Source: Fodinibacter sp963747405 (GTDB taxonomy: Bacteria; Actinomycetota; Actinomycetes; Actinomycetales; Dermatophilaceae). From it: a stretch of DNA of 64,000 nucleotides. Below the pieces are notes generated by a model. It ran no database searches, was not told the origin of the DNA, and was given only the letters and a program-made list of their open reading frames with translations. Every line of letters begins with the position of its first letter. Position 1 is the first letter of the stretch. Position numbers and translations under genes: made by a program. The stretch is taken from NCBI GenBank assembly GCA_963747405.1, contig CAVVFG010000007.1, forward strand, positions 186,001 to 250,000. Direction: 5' to 3'. Shown piece after piece: positions 25,426-34,439 of this stretch.

Positions 25426-26709
25426 GTGACCACCACCCGCCGCGCCGCCGTCCTCGGCGGCAACCGGATCCCGTTCGCCCGCCAGTTCGGTGCCTACGCC
25501 GACGCCTCCAACCAGGACATGCTGACCGCCGCCCTCGAGGGGCTCGTCGCCCGCCACGGCCTGGCCGGCGAGCGGCTCGGCGAGGTGGTGGCCGGCGCGG
25601 TCATCAAGCACAGCCGCGACTTCAACCTCACCCGCGAGGCGGTGCTCGGCTCCAGCCTGTCGTCCAGCACCCCGGCCTACGACATCACCCAGGCCTGCGG
25701 CACCGGGCTCGAGGCCGCGATCCTGGTCGCGAACAAGATCGCCCTCGGCCAGATCGACTCGGGCATCGCCGGTGGCGCCGACTCGGCATCCGACGCGCCG
25801 ATCGTGGTGCCTGAGAAGCTGCGCCGCAAGCTGCTGCGGATGAACCGCGCCAAGAGCACGACCGACAAGGCGATGGCCGCGCTGGCCCTGCGGCCCACCG
25901 ACCTCGGCGTCTCGGTTCCGGCGAACACCGAGCCGCGCACCGGCCTGTCGATGGGCGAGCACATGGCGGTCACCGCCGAGCGCTGGGGCATCACCCGCGA
26001 GGACCAGGACGCGCTCGCCCTGGCCAGCCACCACAACCTCGCCGCCGCCTACGAGCGGGGGTTCTTCGACGACCTGCTCACGCCCTACCTGGGGCTCACC
26101 CGCGACGCCAACCTGCGGCCCGACACCACCCCGGAGAAGCTGGCCTCCCTCGCACCCGTCTTCGGCAAGGGCGAGGGCGCCACGATGACGGCCGGCAACT
26201 CCACCCCCCTCACCGACGGCGCCTCCGCGGTGCTGCTCGGCAACGAGGAGTGGGCGGCCGACCACGGGCTGACCCCGCTGGCCTGGTTCGTCGACGGCGA
26301 GACCGCCGCCGTCGACTACGTCACCGGTGACGAGGGCCTGCTGATGGCCCCCGCCTACGCCGTGCCCCGCCTGCTCGCCCGCAACGGCCTGTCGCTGCAG
26401 GACTTCGACTTCTACGAGATCCACGAAGCCTTCGCCGCCACGGTGCTCACGACCCTCACGGCGTGGGAGGACGACGAGTTCTGTCGCGAGCGGCTCGGGC
26501 TCGACGCCCCGATGGGGTCCATCGACCGCTCCCGCCTCAACGTCAACGGCTCCTCGCTCGCGGCCGGCCACCCGTTCGCCGCCACCGGCGGTCGCATCGT
26601 CGCCACCCTTGCCACGCTGCTCGCCGAGAAGGGGCCGGGCTCGCGCGGCCTGATCTCGATCTGTGCGGCCGGCGGGCAGGGCGTCGTCGCGATCCTCGAG
26701 GCGGCCTGA
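25426..26709 (+). CDS. Acetyl-CoA C-acetyltransferase (thiolase, FadA2-like)
   Basis: 427 residues; GTG with AAGGAG 8 nt upstream. Catalytic features: nucleophile Cys in TQACGTGLEA (about residue 90), His in EIHEAFAA (about 333) and second Cys in ISICAAGGQG (about 414). The order thiolase, large FabG, MaoC dehydratase is that of mycobacterial fadA2-fabG4-htdX, supporting a role in fatty acyl-CoA beta-oxidation or chain modification. It is divergent from a TetR gene. Confidence 0.9.
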   Translation: MTTTRRAAVLGGNRIPFARQFGAYADASNQDMLTAALEGLVARHGLAGERLGEVVAGAVIKHSRDFNLTREAVLGSSLSSSTPAYDITQACGTGLEAAILVANKIALGQIDSGIAGGADSASDAPIVVPEKLRRKLLRMNRAKSTTDKAMAALALRPTDLGVSVPANTEPRTGLSMGEHMAVTAERWGITREDQDALALASHHNLAAAYERGFFDDLLTPYLGLTRDANLRPDTTPEKLASLAPVFGKGEGATMTAGNSTPLTDGASAVLLGNEEWAADHGLTPLAWFVDGETAAVDYVTGDEGLLMAPAYAVPRLLARNGLSLQDFDFYEIHEAFAATVLTTLTAWEDDEFCRERLGLDAPMGSIDRSRLNVNGSSLAAGHPFAATGGRIVATLATLLAEKGPGSRGLISICAAGGQGVVAILEAA

Positions 26710-26710
26710 C

Positions 26711-28057
26711 ATGGCACACCGCGACGGCTACACGGCGTTCGTCTCCTCGGGCGTCGGCAAGAAGCTGGCCACCACCCTGGGCCTGCCCCAGCCGGTGGCG
26801 CTGCGCCGCCAGGTGCCGGGCCGGCCGCTGGTCGACGGGCCGGTGCTCGTCGGTGGCCACGCCGACACCCCGGCGGTGGCGGCGCTGCGCGACGGCCTGA
26901 CCGCTGCCGGCGCCACCCTGGTCGAGGCGGTGCCCGAGTCGGGTCGCCTCGGCGGTGTCGTCGTCGACCTCACGGCGGCGCAGGGACCGGCCGACCTGGA
27001 GTCGCTGCGCGCCACGCTCGCCCCGGCCCTGAAGCGGCTGGGACGCTGCGCCCGGGTCGTCGTCATCGGGTGCGACCCCGCGCGGGCCGGCTCGCCCGCC
27101 CAGCGAGCCGCCCGCAGGGCGCTCGAGGGCATCACCCGCTCGGTCGCCAAGGAGCTGCGCACCGGCGCCACCGCCAACCTGGTGCTGGTCGCCGACGGGT
27201 CCGAGGCGGCGGCGCTCGGCACCGTCGAGTTCCTGCTGTCGGCGCGCTCCGCCTACGTCGACGCGCAGGTGTTCCGGGTCGGCGAGGGCGAGGCGACCCC
27301 GGCATCCGGCGAACGCCCGCTCGACGGGAAGGTGGCCGTGGTCACCGGCGCGGCCCGCGGCATCGGCGCCGAGATCGCCCGCGCCCTGGCCCGCGACGGC
27401 GCCACCGTGGTGTGCGTCGACGTGCCGTCCGCCGGCGCGGCCCTCGCGGCGGTGGCCAACGGCATCGGTGGCACGGCGCTGCAGGCCGACGTCACGGCCC
27501 CGGATGCCGGTCAGCGCATCCTCGGCCACGCCCGGACCCGCCACGGCGGGCTCGACGTCGTCGTGCACAACGCCGGCATCACCCGCGACAAGCTGCTCGC
27601 CAACACCGACGCCGACCGCTGGTCCTCGGTCGTCGACGTCAACCTGGGCTCCATCCTGCGGATGAACGAGGCGTTCCTGGCCGAGGACGGCCTGCGCGAC
27701 GGCGGCCACGTCGTGCTGGTCTCGTCGATCGCCGGCATCGCGGGAAACCGCGGGCAGAGCAACTACGCGGCCTCCAAGGCGGGCGTCATCGGGCTCGTCG
27801 ACGCGTACGCGAGCGACGAGGGGCTGCGCCGGCGCGGCATCACGGTCAACGCCGTCGCCCCGGGCTTCATCGAGACCGAGATGACGGCGCGCATCCCGTT
27901 CGCCACGCGCGAGCTCGGCCGCCGGCTGAACAGCCTGTCGCAGGGCGGGCTACCCGTCGACGTCGCCGAGACGATCGCCTACTTCGCCGCCGACGCCCAG
28001 TCGGCGGTCAGCGGCAACGTGGTGCGAGTCTGCGGCCAGAGCCTGCTCGGGGCCTGA
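26711..28057 (+). CDS. Large 3-oxoacyl-ACP/CoA reductase (FabG4-like)
   Basis: 448 residues, nearly twice a normal FabG. The C-terminal ~240 residues form the SDR domain: cofactor motif VTGAARGIGAE (about 212), NAGITRD, active-site SS..YAASK (Tyr in SNYAASKAG, about 353) and PGFIETEMT. The N-terminal ~200 residues form a flavodoxin-like Rossmann domain lacking the nucleotide motif, as in M. tuberculosis FabG4 (Rv0242c), a high-molecular-weight NADH-dependent 3-ketoacyl-CoA reductase. Starts 1 nt behind the thiolase stop, so one operon. Confidence 0.88.
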   Translation: MAHRDGYTAFVSSGVGKKLATTLGLPQPVALRRQVPGRPLVDGPVLVGGHADTPAVAALRDGLTAAGATLVEAVPESGRLGGVVVDLTAAQGPADLESLRATLAPALKRLGRCARVVVIGCDPARAGSPAQRAARRALEGITRSVAKELRTGATANLVLVADGSEAAALGTVEFLLSARSAYVDAQVFRVGEGEATPASGERPLDGKVAVVTGAARGIGAEIARALARDGATVVCVDVPSAGAALAAVANGIGGTALQADVTAPDAGQRILGHARTRHGGLDVVVHNAGITRDKLLANTDADRWSSVVDVNLGSILRMNEAFLAEDGLRDGGHVVLVSSIAGIAGNRGQSNYAASKAGVIGLVDAYASDEGLRRRGITVNAVAPGFIETEMTARIPFATRELGRRLNSLSQGGLPVDVAETIAYFAADAQSAVSGNVVRVCGQSLLGA

Positions 28058-28058
28058 G

Positions 28059-28910
28059 GTGGCCGTCGAGATCCTGTCGGGGATGCCGTCGACGGCCCCG
28101 CTGCTGGCCCGCGCAGTGCTCCTGGCGAAGCTGCCACGAGGGACCGCCGTGCCCGAGCGCACCCTGGTGGTCGAGGACGTCACCGTCGACCGGAACCGGC
28201 TCACGGCCTACCAGCGGCTCACCGGCCACCCCGTCGACGACACCCTGCCGCAGCCCTACCCGTGGGTGCTGGCGTTCCCCGTGCAGACGGCCCTGATGGC
28301 GCGCCGCGACTTCCCGGTGCCGCTGCCGGGCCTGGTGCACCTGAGCAACCGGGTCACCACCCACCGCCGGCTGGATGCCGCCGATCGCCTCACGCTGTCG
28401 GTGACCGCGGGCGACCTGCGGGCGCACAAGGCCGGGCGCACCGTGGACGTGCGCCTCGAGGCCCGCGTGGGTGACGAGCCGGTGTGGGAGTGCGACAGCG
28501 TCTACCTGAGCCGGGGGAGCGGCACGCCGGACGCTCCGCGCCGCGAACGCCGCCCGGAGCTGCCCGCCGGGCCGGCCGTGGCGCGTTGGCGGCTGCCCGA
28601 GGACCTGGGGCGGTCCTACGCGGGGGTGTCCGGCGACGTCAACCCCATCCACCTGTACACCCTGACTGCGAAGGGAATGGGTTTCCCCCGTCAGCTGGCG
28701 CACGGTATGTGGACCTACGCGAGAACCCTTGCGACACTGGGACGTACGTCGCTCGGGCCGTCGAGCAGCCAGGTCTGGTTCACCCGGCCGGTCTTCCTGC
28801 CGAGCACCGTCGAGCTCGTCGTCGCCCGGGAGGACGGAACGGTGACCGCCGGGCTGCGGTCGGCCAAGGACCCCGCCACGGGACACCTGGTGCTGACCCT
28901 TCACGGCTGA
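28059..28910 (+). CDS. MaoC-like (R)-3-hydroxyacyl dehydratase (HtdX-like)
   Basis: 283 residues, double hot-dog length. The hydratase signature lies in the second half: YAGVSGDVNPIHLYTLTAKGMGFPRQLAHGMW (Asp in SGDVNPIH, His near it; about residues 187-218). The first half holds a degenerate hot-dog fold. Starts 1 nt after the FabG stop. In mycobacteria HtdX follows FabG4, giving reduction then dehydration of acyl chains. The operon ends here; 196 nt with an 18-bp palindrome follow. Confidence 0.85.
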   Translation: MAVEILSGMPSTAPLLARAVLLAKLPRGTAVPERTLVVEDVTVDRNRLTAYQRLTGHPVDDTLPQPYPWVLAFPVQTALMARRDFPVPLPGLVHLSNRVTTHRRLDAADRLTLSVTAGDLRAHKAGRTVDVRLEARVGDEPVWECDSVYLSRGSGTPDAPRRERRPELPAGPAVARWRLPEDLGRSYAGVSGDVNPIHLYTLTAKGMGFPRQLAHGMWTYARTLATLGRTSLGPSSSQVWFTRPVFLPSTVELVVAREDGTVTAGLRSAKDPATGHLVLTLHG

Positions 28911-28945
28911 GGGCCCGTCGATAGCGCATCTCGGGTTTGGCCGCA

Positions 28946-28963
28946 ATGGCCCGGTCGGGTCAT
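28946..28963. promoter_or_regulatory. 18-bp palindrome, copy 3 (upstream of secreted hypothetical)
   Basis: ATGGCCCGGTCGGGTCAT. It ends 23 nt before TAGGTT (28987-28992), a -10-like hexamer, the same geometry as copy 1 before the subtilase. The match to consensus is broken at one base. Confidence 0.5.
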
Positions 28964-29106
28964 GGCGGGCCACTGCGGTGGCTCGCTAGGTTGACCTCAC
29001 TTCGGGCGACGTGGTCCGGGGTCGTGCCGCGATGCTCGGCGCCCGGTCCGCGGTTCGTCGGGCCCGTGCTCGGGCGGGGCGCGACGACGCAGTGCAGGGA
29101 GACCCC

Positions 29107-30513
29107 GTGAACTCGCAACGCCGCCAAGCCGCCACCCCCGACCACCCCTCCGGCTCGCACCGGCCCTCGGCGGTCAAGGCGCTCGGCGCGGTGCTGGCCG
29201 TCGCCCTCGTGCCGCTGGCCCTCGTGGCAGCGCCGCTGGCCGGGCCGGCCACCGACGGCCCGACTGCCCAGCCCGCCACCGTGAGCACTCCGGCACTGAG
29301 CCCCACCTGGCTGGCGGTGCAGACCGGATCGACGTCGACGATCACGCTCAACACGCCCGACGGCCAGCAGGGGCCGGCTCAGAAGCTCGCGCCGGCGGCG
29401 AGCTGTGGCGTCGACCTCGGGCCCGTGAGCGCCCAGCTGCTCACCCTGCGCGGATCCACCGGCGGAGCGTTCAGCGAGAAGCTCGCCTCGTACTCGAAGG
29501 GTTCCATCGGGGTCAAGGAGAAGAAGTCCGGCACCTCGTGCTCGCAGGTCGGTGCCCCGAACGAGTCACTCGAGCTCGCGCTGGGCGTCGGCCTGCGCAC
29601 GGCGCTGGGCGCCGACGCCCTGGCGTCCGCTGCCTACCTCGACGTCGAGCTCAAGGGCAGCGCCCGCATCCTCGCGACGGCGAGCCTGGCCGGCACGGTG
29701 GTCGGTACCTTCGAGCTGCAGAGCGGGTACAGCATCGGGCTGCCCCCGGTCGCCAGCACGGAGCCGTTCCGGTGCTCGGGCCGGGCCGACTCCGGCCCGG
29801 ACGACCACGAGAACGACAACTGCCGGTGGCCGATCAGCGCACCGTCGTGGCTCAGCCCGGACGACGGCATCTACTTCGACACGCTCACCCTCTCGGCCCT
29901 GAAGGGGTCGTTCTCGTTCGAGGGTGGCACCGACGGCCCCGTGCGGCCGTCCGCGCCCCTGTCGACCCCGACGGCCTCGATCCTCGAGCTCGCGGCCGAC
30001 ACCGTCGGCTGCGGCGGTTCGACGCAGACCGTGCCGGCCGTCGGGGCCAGGCCCGAGGTCACCATCTTCCGGCTCGACAACGTCGGCGGCGCGCCCTGCT
30101 CGGCCGTGCCGTACTCGCTGTCGACCGCCGACAACTCGGCCCGGTTCCTCAAGCCGCTGACCGTGCAGCCGACCGCCCAGTTCGTCTGGGACGTCACCTC
30201 GCTCTTCCCCGCCACCACGGACACCACCGTGCTGCCGACGGTCAAGATCGACTACGAGACGCCGGATGCCGGGGGGGCCTCACCGCTGGTGACGCTCGGC
30301 TGGTGCCCCGACGCGAACGCGGTCGACGACCCCGCCCAGTTCCCGGGTTACACCGCCGCCCAGGTGGCGACCCTGCCCGACCAGGACGACTTCACCGGCA
30401 CCCAGTTCGCGTGTGTCATCTCCCGAACGGCCAAGTCCGTGGCGGGCGACCCCGACCAGGTGGCGGTGCGCGACCTCGTCTACGTCTACGGCGACGCCAA
30501 GATGCAGTGGTGA
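29107..30513 (+). CDS. Secreted protein of unknown function
   Basis: 468 residues; GTG preceded by a GGGAGA-type site. A basic N-region (SQRRQ...GSHRPSAVK) and hydrophobic core (about residues 20-42, ALGAVLAVALVPLALVAAP) give a signal peptide ending near GPATDG. The mature part is beta-rich with several Cys (SCGVDLG, CSGRAD, NDNCRW, VGCGGS, LGWCPD), suggesting disulfides and an extracellular fold. No enzymatic motif is recognised. Its promoter region shares an 18-bp palindrome with the subtilase and multicopper oxidase genes, hinting at co-regulation of exported proteins. Confidence 0.75.
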   Translation: MNSQRRQAATPDHPSGSHRPSAVKALGAVLAVALVPLALVAAPLAGPATDGPTAQPATVSTPALSPTWLAVQTGSTSTITLNTPDGQQGPAQKLAPAASCGVDLGPVSAQLLTLRGSTGGAFSEKLASYSKGSIGVKEKKSGTSCSQVGAPNESLELALGVGLRTALGADALASAAYLDVELKGSARILATASLAGTVVGTFELQSGYSIGLPPVASTEPFRCSGRADSGPDDHENDNCRWPISAPSWLSPDDGIYFDTLTLSALKGSFSFEGGTDGPVRPSAPLSTPTASILELAADTVGCGGSTQTVPAVGARPEVTIFRLDNVGGAPCSAVPYSLSTADNSARFLKPLTVQPTAQFVWDVTSLFPATTDTTVLPTVKIDYETPDAGGASPLVTLGWCPDANAVDDPAQFPGYTAAQVATLPDQDDFTGTQFACVISRTAKSVAGDPDQVAVRDLVYVYGDAKMQW

Positions 30514-30560
30514 CCGCAGCCCGGGAGTAGGGGAGGACGCCCCCGGCTCGGGGCGAGCGG

Positions 30561-33500
30561 TCAGCCCGCCGCCCCGAGCCCGGCCAGCAGGGCGTCGGAG
30601 TCGCGGCGAGCGCCGCGGGCCTGTGCCGTTCGCCCCAGCCGCTCGTCGACCGCACTGCCCAGCCGCAGCAGCAGCGCCTCCTCGTAGGGCAGCTCCTGGC
30701 CCCGCGCTGCGGCCAGGCCGTCGGCGACCATCGCGGCCGCCTCGTCGAGCCGGCCCAGCGCCAGCAGGGCGCGGGCGCGCTGCAGGCACAGCCGCGGCAT
30801 CGAGAACACGGCGTGGTCACGGGCGTCCCGCTCGGCGGCGGCGACGAGGTCCAGCGACTCCTGCGGGCGCCCCTGCAGCGTCAGGGCCTCCGCCCGCACC
30901 AGGGCGGCCTCCAGCGCGCTCGTCGGGTTGCCCAGGTCGGCGAAGTCGCGCACGACCTCGGTGGCCCGCTGCTCCGCCTCCGCCAGCTCGCCCCGGCTCA
31001 GGTGCACCCGTGCCAGCTGCATCCGCCCCTCGGCCAGGAACCGCGCCGCGCCGGACGCGCGCAGCACCCGCACGGCGCCCACCAGCACCTCCTGGGCCTC
31101 GTCGAGGTGGCCCTGGTTGATGAGCAGCTCACCGAGGTTGACGTCGGTCTGCGCCGCGACGAACGCGCTGCCCGCCTCCATCGCGACGTACCGGCTGGTG
31201 CGGTACCACTGCGCCGCCTCGGTCCAGCGGCCGGCGTAGTACGCCATGGCGCCGAGGTTCGAGCGCACCTTCGCCTCCTGCGAGCGCAGCCCGTGGCGCA
31301 CGCAGATCTCCAGGGCCTCTAGGTGCCGGGCTCCGAGGCCCGGCACGCCGAGCTGCATATCGACCATGTCGACCAGCATCAGCGCGCGCACGTGCGTCTC
31401 GTGCTCGCCGGCGGCGCCGGCTGCTTCCATGGCCCGGGTGGCCCACTCGCGGGCCTCGCCAGGTCGCTCCTGCTCGACGCGCACCACGGCCGTGAGGACG
31501 TCCAGCCGCACCCGGGTGCGGGGGGCTGTCGGCGCGTGCGAGCCGTCGATCAGGCGCCGGGCCCGGCCCACGACCCGCAGGGTGGTGGTGAACGCCCCCG
31601 TCCGCAGGTGGGCGGCGGCCTGGCGGGACAGCACCTCCGCGGTGGCCACCGGGTCGTCGTGGGTCAGCCGGGCGGCGGCGCGGTAGGCCTGGACCGACTC
31701 GGTGAACATGCCGGCCAGCTCGCGCAGGTCGCCCACGCTCGCCCACAGCGCCGCCCGCTGTGAGTCGGTCACGTCGGGCAGCCGGCGGCTGACGTCGAGC
31801 GCGGTCTCGAGGTGGTCGGCCGCATCGGCGTTCGCGTAGGACGCCCGCGCCAGCTCGGCGGCTCGCTGCGCATAGGTCCAGGTGCGCGGGGCATCGCCGG
31901 CCCGGGCGAAGTGGAGCACCAGCGCGGGAGAGTCGGTGTCGAGGTCGGTGCTCAGCCGCTCGAGCACCTCGCCGGCGGTGCGGTGCACCCGGGCACGCAC
32001 CCGGTAGGCCAGCCCGTCGTAGGCCGCGTCGCGGACCAGGCTGGTGCGAAAGCGCACCCGGTGGGGCCCGTCGGCCTCGACCAGGCCGCCGAGCAGGGCC
32101 AGGGTGGCGGGGTCGAGTGCCAGTCCGTCGGCCGCCAGGGTGCCGGCGAGCACCTCCCGCCGCACGCTGAGGCCGAGCACGGCGCAGTAGCGCAGGATCC
32201 GCCGGGCCGCGGGCGCGAGCTCGTCGACCTGGGCGCCCATCACCGCCTGCACCGACTCGGGTAGCTCCTCCAGGGATCCGGCGCCGATGGCGAGCCTGGT
32301 GACCTCCTCGACGAAGAGCGGGTTGCCGCCGGCCTTCGCGACCACGGCGGCGACCTCGTGCGGGCGAAGCGGCGTGGCCTCGGTGGCGGCGTTGACGAGC
32401 TGCTCGACCACCTCGGGTGGCAGCGGGTCGAGCACGATGCGGGTGCCGGATGCCGGCACGAACCCGCCGTGCTCCCCGCGCCGCACCACCACGACCGCCC
32501 AGGGCCGCCCCGACGTCGCGGACGCCAGCCGGCCCAGCAGGTGCACGGAGGCGCCGTCGGCCCAGTGCGCGTCCTCGATGACGACCGCCAGGGGCCCGGG
32601 TGCCACGGCGTCGAGCAGCTCGACGACGACGTCGGCCACCCGGTCGGCGCGGTACTGCGGGTCGACCCGGTCGGCCTCCGGGGTGTCGGGCACCGCCACC
32701 TGCACGACATCGGCCAGCAGCGGCGCCATCGGCAGCAGGCCGGGCGCCCGGTCGGCCAGCGCGGCCAGCAGGGCGTCGCCCATCTCCTCGCGGGTGCCGC
32801 GGGCGATGCCGAGCAGCGAGCGCAGCGGGTCACGCAGCACGCGGAAGGCACTCGACGCCCCGTAGGGCTCGGCCCGCAGCGCCAGGCGCGCGGTGGCGCC
32901 GGCGGCGTCCAGGGACTCCTGCGCGAGCCGGGTGCTGCCGATGCCGGCCGCACCCTCGACCGTCAGCACCCCGCCCTCCCCGGACAGCGCTCGCTCCAGG
33001 GCGGCCCGGGCACGCGCCAGCTCGGTGTCGCGACCGAGGAACGGCAGCCGGGTGTCGTGCACCGACTCTCGGCTGCCCAGCTCCTCACCGACCTCGTAGA
33101 CGAGCACCGGCGCGGACTTGCCCTTCATCCGGAACGGGCCGCGTGGCGTCACCGCGAACACCGTTCGCGAGTGGTCGAGCACCGACGGGTGCGCGTGCAC
33201 CGTGCCGGGCGGTGCGGTGCCCATGATCCGCGCGGCGGTGTTCGTCGTGTCGCCCATCGCGGCGTACGCCGCCCGGTCGGCCACACCGACCTCAGCCGCG
33301 AACACGTTCCCGCGGGCCACCCCGAGCTGCAGCGGCAGGGGGAGACCGGCATCCGTCACCCGGCGCAGCGCGCGCAGCATCGCGCCCTCGTCGTCGGCGC
33401 GGGTGCTCGGCACCCCCGACCCGAGGTAGAACTTGGCGCCGTCGGTGTCGATGTCGGTCGCCAGCAGGGTGACGCCCTCGGCGTCGAGCGCCGCTTCGAC

Positions 33501-34325
33501 GGTGCTGACCAGCTGGTGCAGCAGCTCGGCGAGGGCCTGCGGGCCGGACTGTGCCAGAACGGCATCCGTGCCGGAGAAGCGCACGAAGGCGATCGTGGCC
33601 ACGCGGTGCTCGGGGTCGGGCGGCCCGGGCGCCAGGTAGTCGCCCAAGGCGGTGGGGAAGAGGGTCGCCAGCCGGTGCGTCCGGTCGGGTTGGGCGGATG
33701 CCGGCCGGCCCGGTGCGGTGTGTGGACGCCGGCGGCGCAGCAGCAGGGCGCCGTCGCCGCGCTGCCGGGTCGACCCGGTCGGCAGGCGGGCCGCGGTCGC
33801 GGGGCTGAGCACGACCTGGCCGGCATCGGCAGCCTTCTCGGCGGTGGCCACGGCACTCGCGCCACGGCCGAGCACGAGCAGCTCGCGCGTGGGGGAGCCG
33901 ACCAGGAAGAGCTCGATGTCGCCGGCGTGCACCCCCACGGACATCGACAGCGAGAGGCGGCCGGCGGACGTCGGCACCGCGGCGGCGGCGCGCAGCGAGG
34001 CCCGCATCTCGACGGCGCCGTCGCAGGCCTGCTGGGGGTGGCCCTCGCCCCGGAAGAGGAAGAGCAGGGCGTCGCCGCCGAACTTCAGCAGCTCGCCGCC
34101 CCGTGCCGCCGCGATGGTCAGCATCGGCCCGAAGACCCGGTTGAGGGCCTCGACGATGTCCTCGGCCCCGATCCGGCCCTGTCGCGTGAGGCGCTCGGTG
34201 AGCGCGGTGAACCCCGAGACGTCGGCGAAGACCAAGGTGCCGTCGACGGTGCGGTGCAGCGCGCCCGGAGCGTCGTCGTCCCAGGCCAGCGTCAGGGGAG
34301 GGACGTGGCGACGCAGGTCGGTCAT
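30561..34325 (-). CDS. Adenylate/guanylate cyclase-ATPase-TPR regulator
   Basis: 1254 residues. Domains in order: a class III cyclase homology domain (about 28-190; FADVSGFTALTERL and GGDALLFLF carry metal Asp residues); a second, divergent cyclase domain (about 220-385; ATDIDTDGAKFYLGSG); a LuxR/MalT-type AAA ATPase (about 405-700) with Walker B VIEDAHWAD; and a C-terminal TPR region (about 790-1240). The Walker A reads GAAGIGSTRL where relatives have GxAGIGKSRL, so the P-loop Lys is missing. Such proteins couple an ATPase switch to cyclic nucleotide synthesis. Neighbours include phosphoesterases and a cNMP-binding protein. Confidence 0.85.
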   Translation of the reverse strand: MTDLRRHVPPLTLAWDDDAPGALHRTVDGTLVFADVSGFTALTERLTRQGRIGAEDIVEALNRVFGPMLTIAAARGGELLKFGGDALLFLFRGEGHPQQACDGAVEMRASLRAAAAVPTSAGRLSLSMSVGVHAGDIELFLVGSPTRELLVLGRGASAVATAEKAADAGQVVLSPATAARLPTGSTRQRGDGALLLRRRRPHTAPGRPASAQPDRTHRLATLFPTALGDYLAPGPPDPEHRVATIAFVRFSGTDAVLAQSGPQALAELLHQLVSTVEAALDAEGVTLLATDIDTDGAKFYLGSGVPSTRADDEGAMLRALRRVTDAGLPLPLQLGVARGNVFAAEVGVADRAAYAAMGDTTNTAARIMGTAPPGTVHAHPSVLDHSRTVFAVTPRGPFRMKGKSAPVLVYEVGEELGSRESVHDTRLPFLGRDTELARARAALERALSGEGGVLTVEGAAGIGSTRLAQESLDAAGATARLALRAEPYGASSAFRVLRDPLRSLLGIARGTREEMGDALLAALADRAPGLLPMAPLLADVVQVAVPDTPEADRVDPQYRADRVADVVVELLDAVAPGPLAVVIEDAHWADGASVHLLGRLASATSGRPWAVVVVRRGEHGGFVPASGTRIVLDPLPPEVVEQLVNAATEATPLRPHEVAAVVAKAGGNPLFVEEVTRLAIGAGSLEELPESVQAVMGAQVDELAPAARRILRYCAVLGLSVRREVLAGTLAADGLALDPATLALLGGLVEADGPHRVRFRTSLVRDAAYDGLAYRVRARVHRTAGEVLERLSTDLDTDSPALVLHFARAGDAPRTWTYAQRAAELARASYANADAADHLETALDVSRRLPDVTDSQRAALWASVGDLRELAGMFTESVQAYRAAARLTHDDPVATAEVLSRQAAAHLRTGAFTTTLRVVGRARRLIDGSHAPTAPRTRVRLDVLTAVVRVEQERPGEAREWATRAMEAAGAAGEHETHVRALMLVDMVDMQLGVPGLGARHLEALEICVRHGLRSQEAKVRSNLGAMAYYAGRWTEAAQWYRTSRYVAMEAGSAFVAAQTDVNLGELLINQGHLDEAQEVLVGAVRVLRASGAARFLAEGRMQLARVHLSRGELAEAEQRATEVVRDFADLGNPTSALEAALVRAEALTLQGRPQESLDLVAAAERDARDHAVFSMPRLCLQRARALLALGRLDEAAAMVADGLAAARGQELPYEEALLLRLGSAVDERLGRTAQARGARRDSDALLAGLGAAG

Positions 34326-34439
34326 CGCTCGTGCTCCAGGTGGGCCGGTCCGCGCAGGGTGCACGGGATCGCTAGACTCCCACACGCTCACAGCGTCGAG
34401 CAGGCGGATCCACCGTTCCCGGGCGCGCGAGGAGGACCC

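Noticed and set aside
32358..34439. Very long open frame on the plus strand opposite the cyclase gene
   Set aside because: High GC leaves antisense frames open; its translation is Arg/Gly/His-rich with no domain, while the minus strand shows clear cyclase and ATPase motifs. Only its last part (from 34440) is a real gene.
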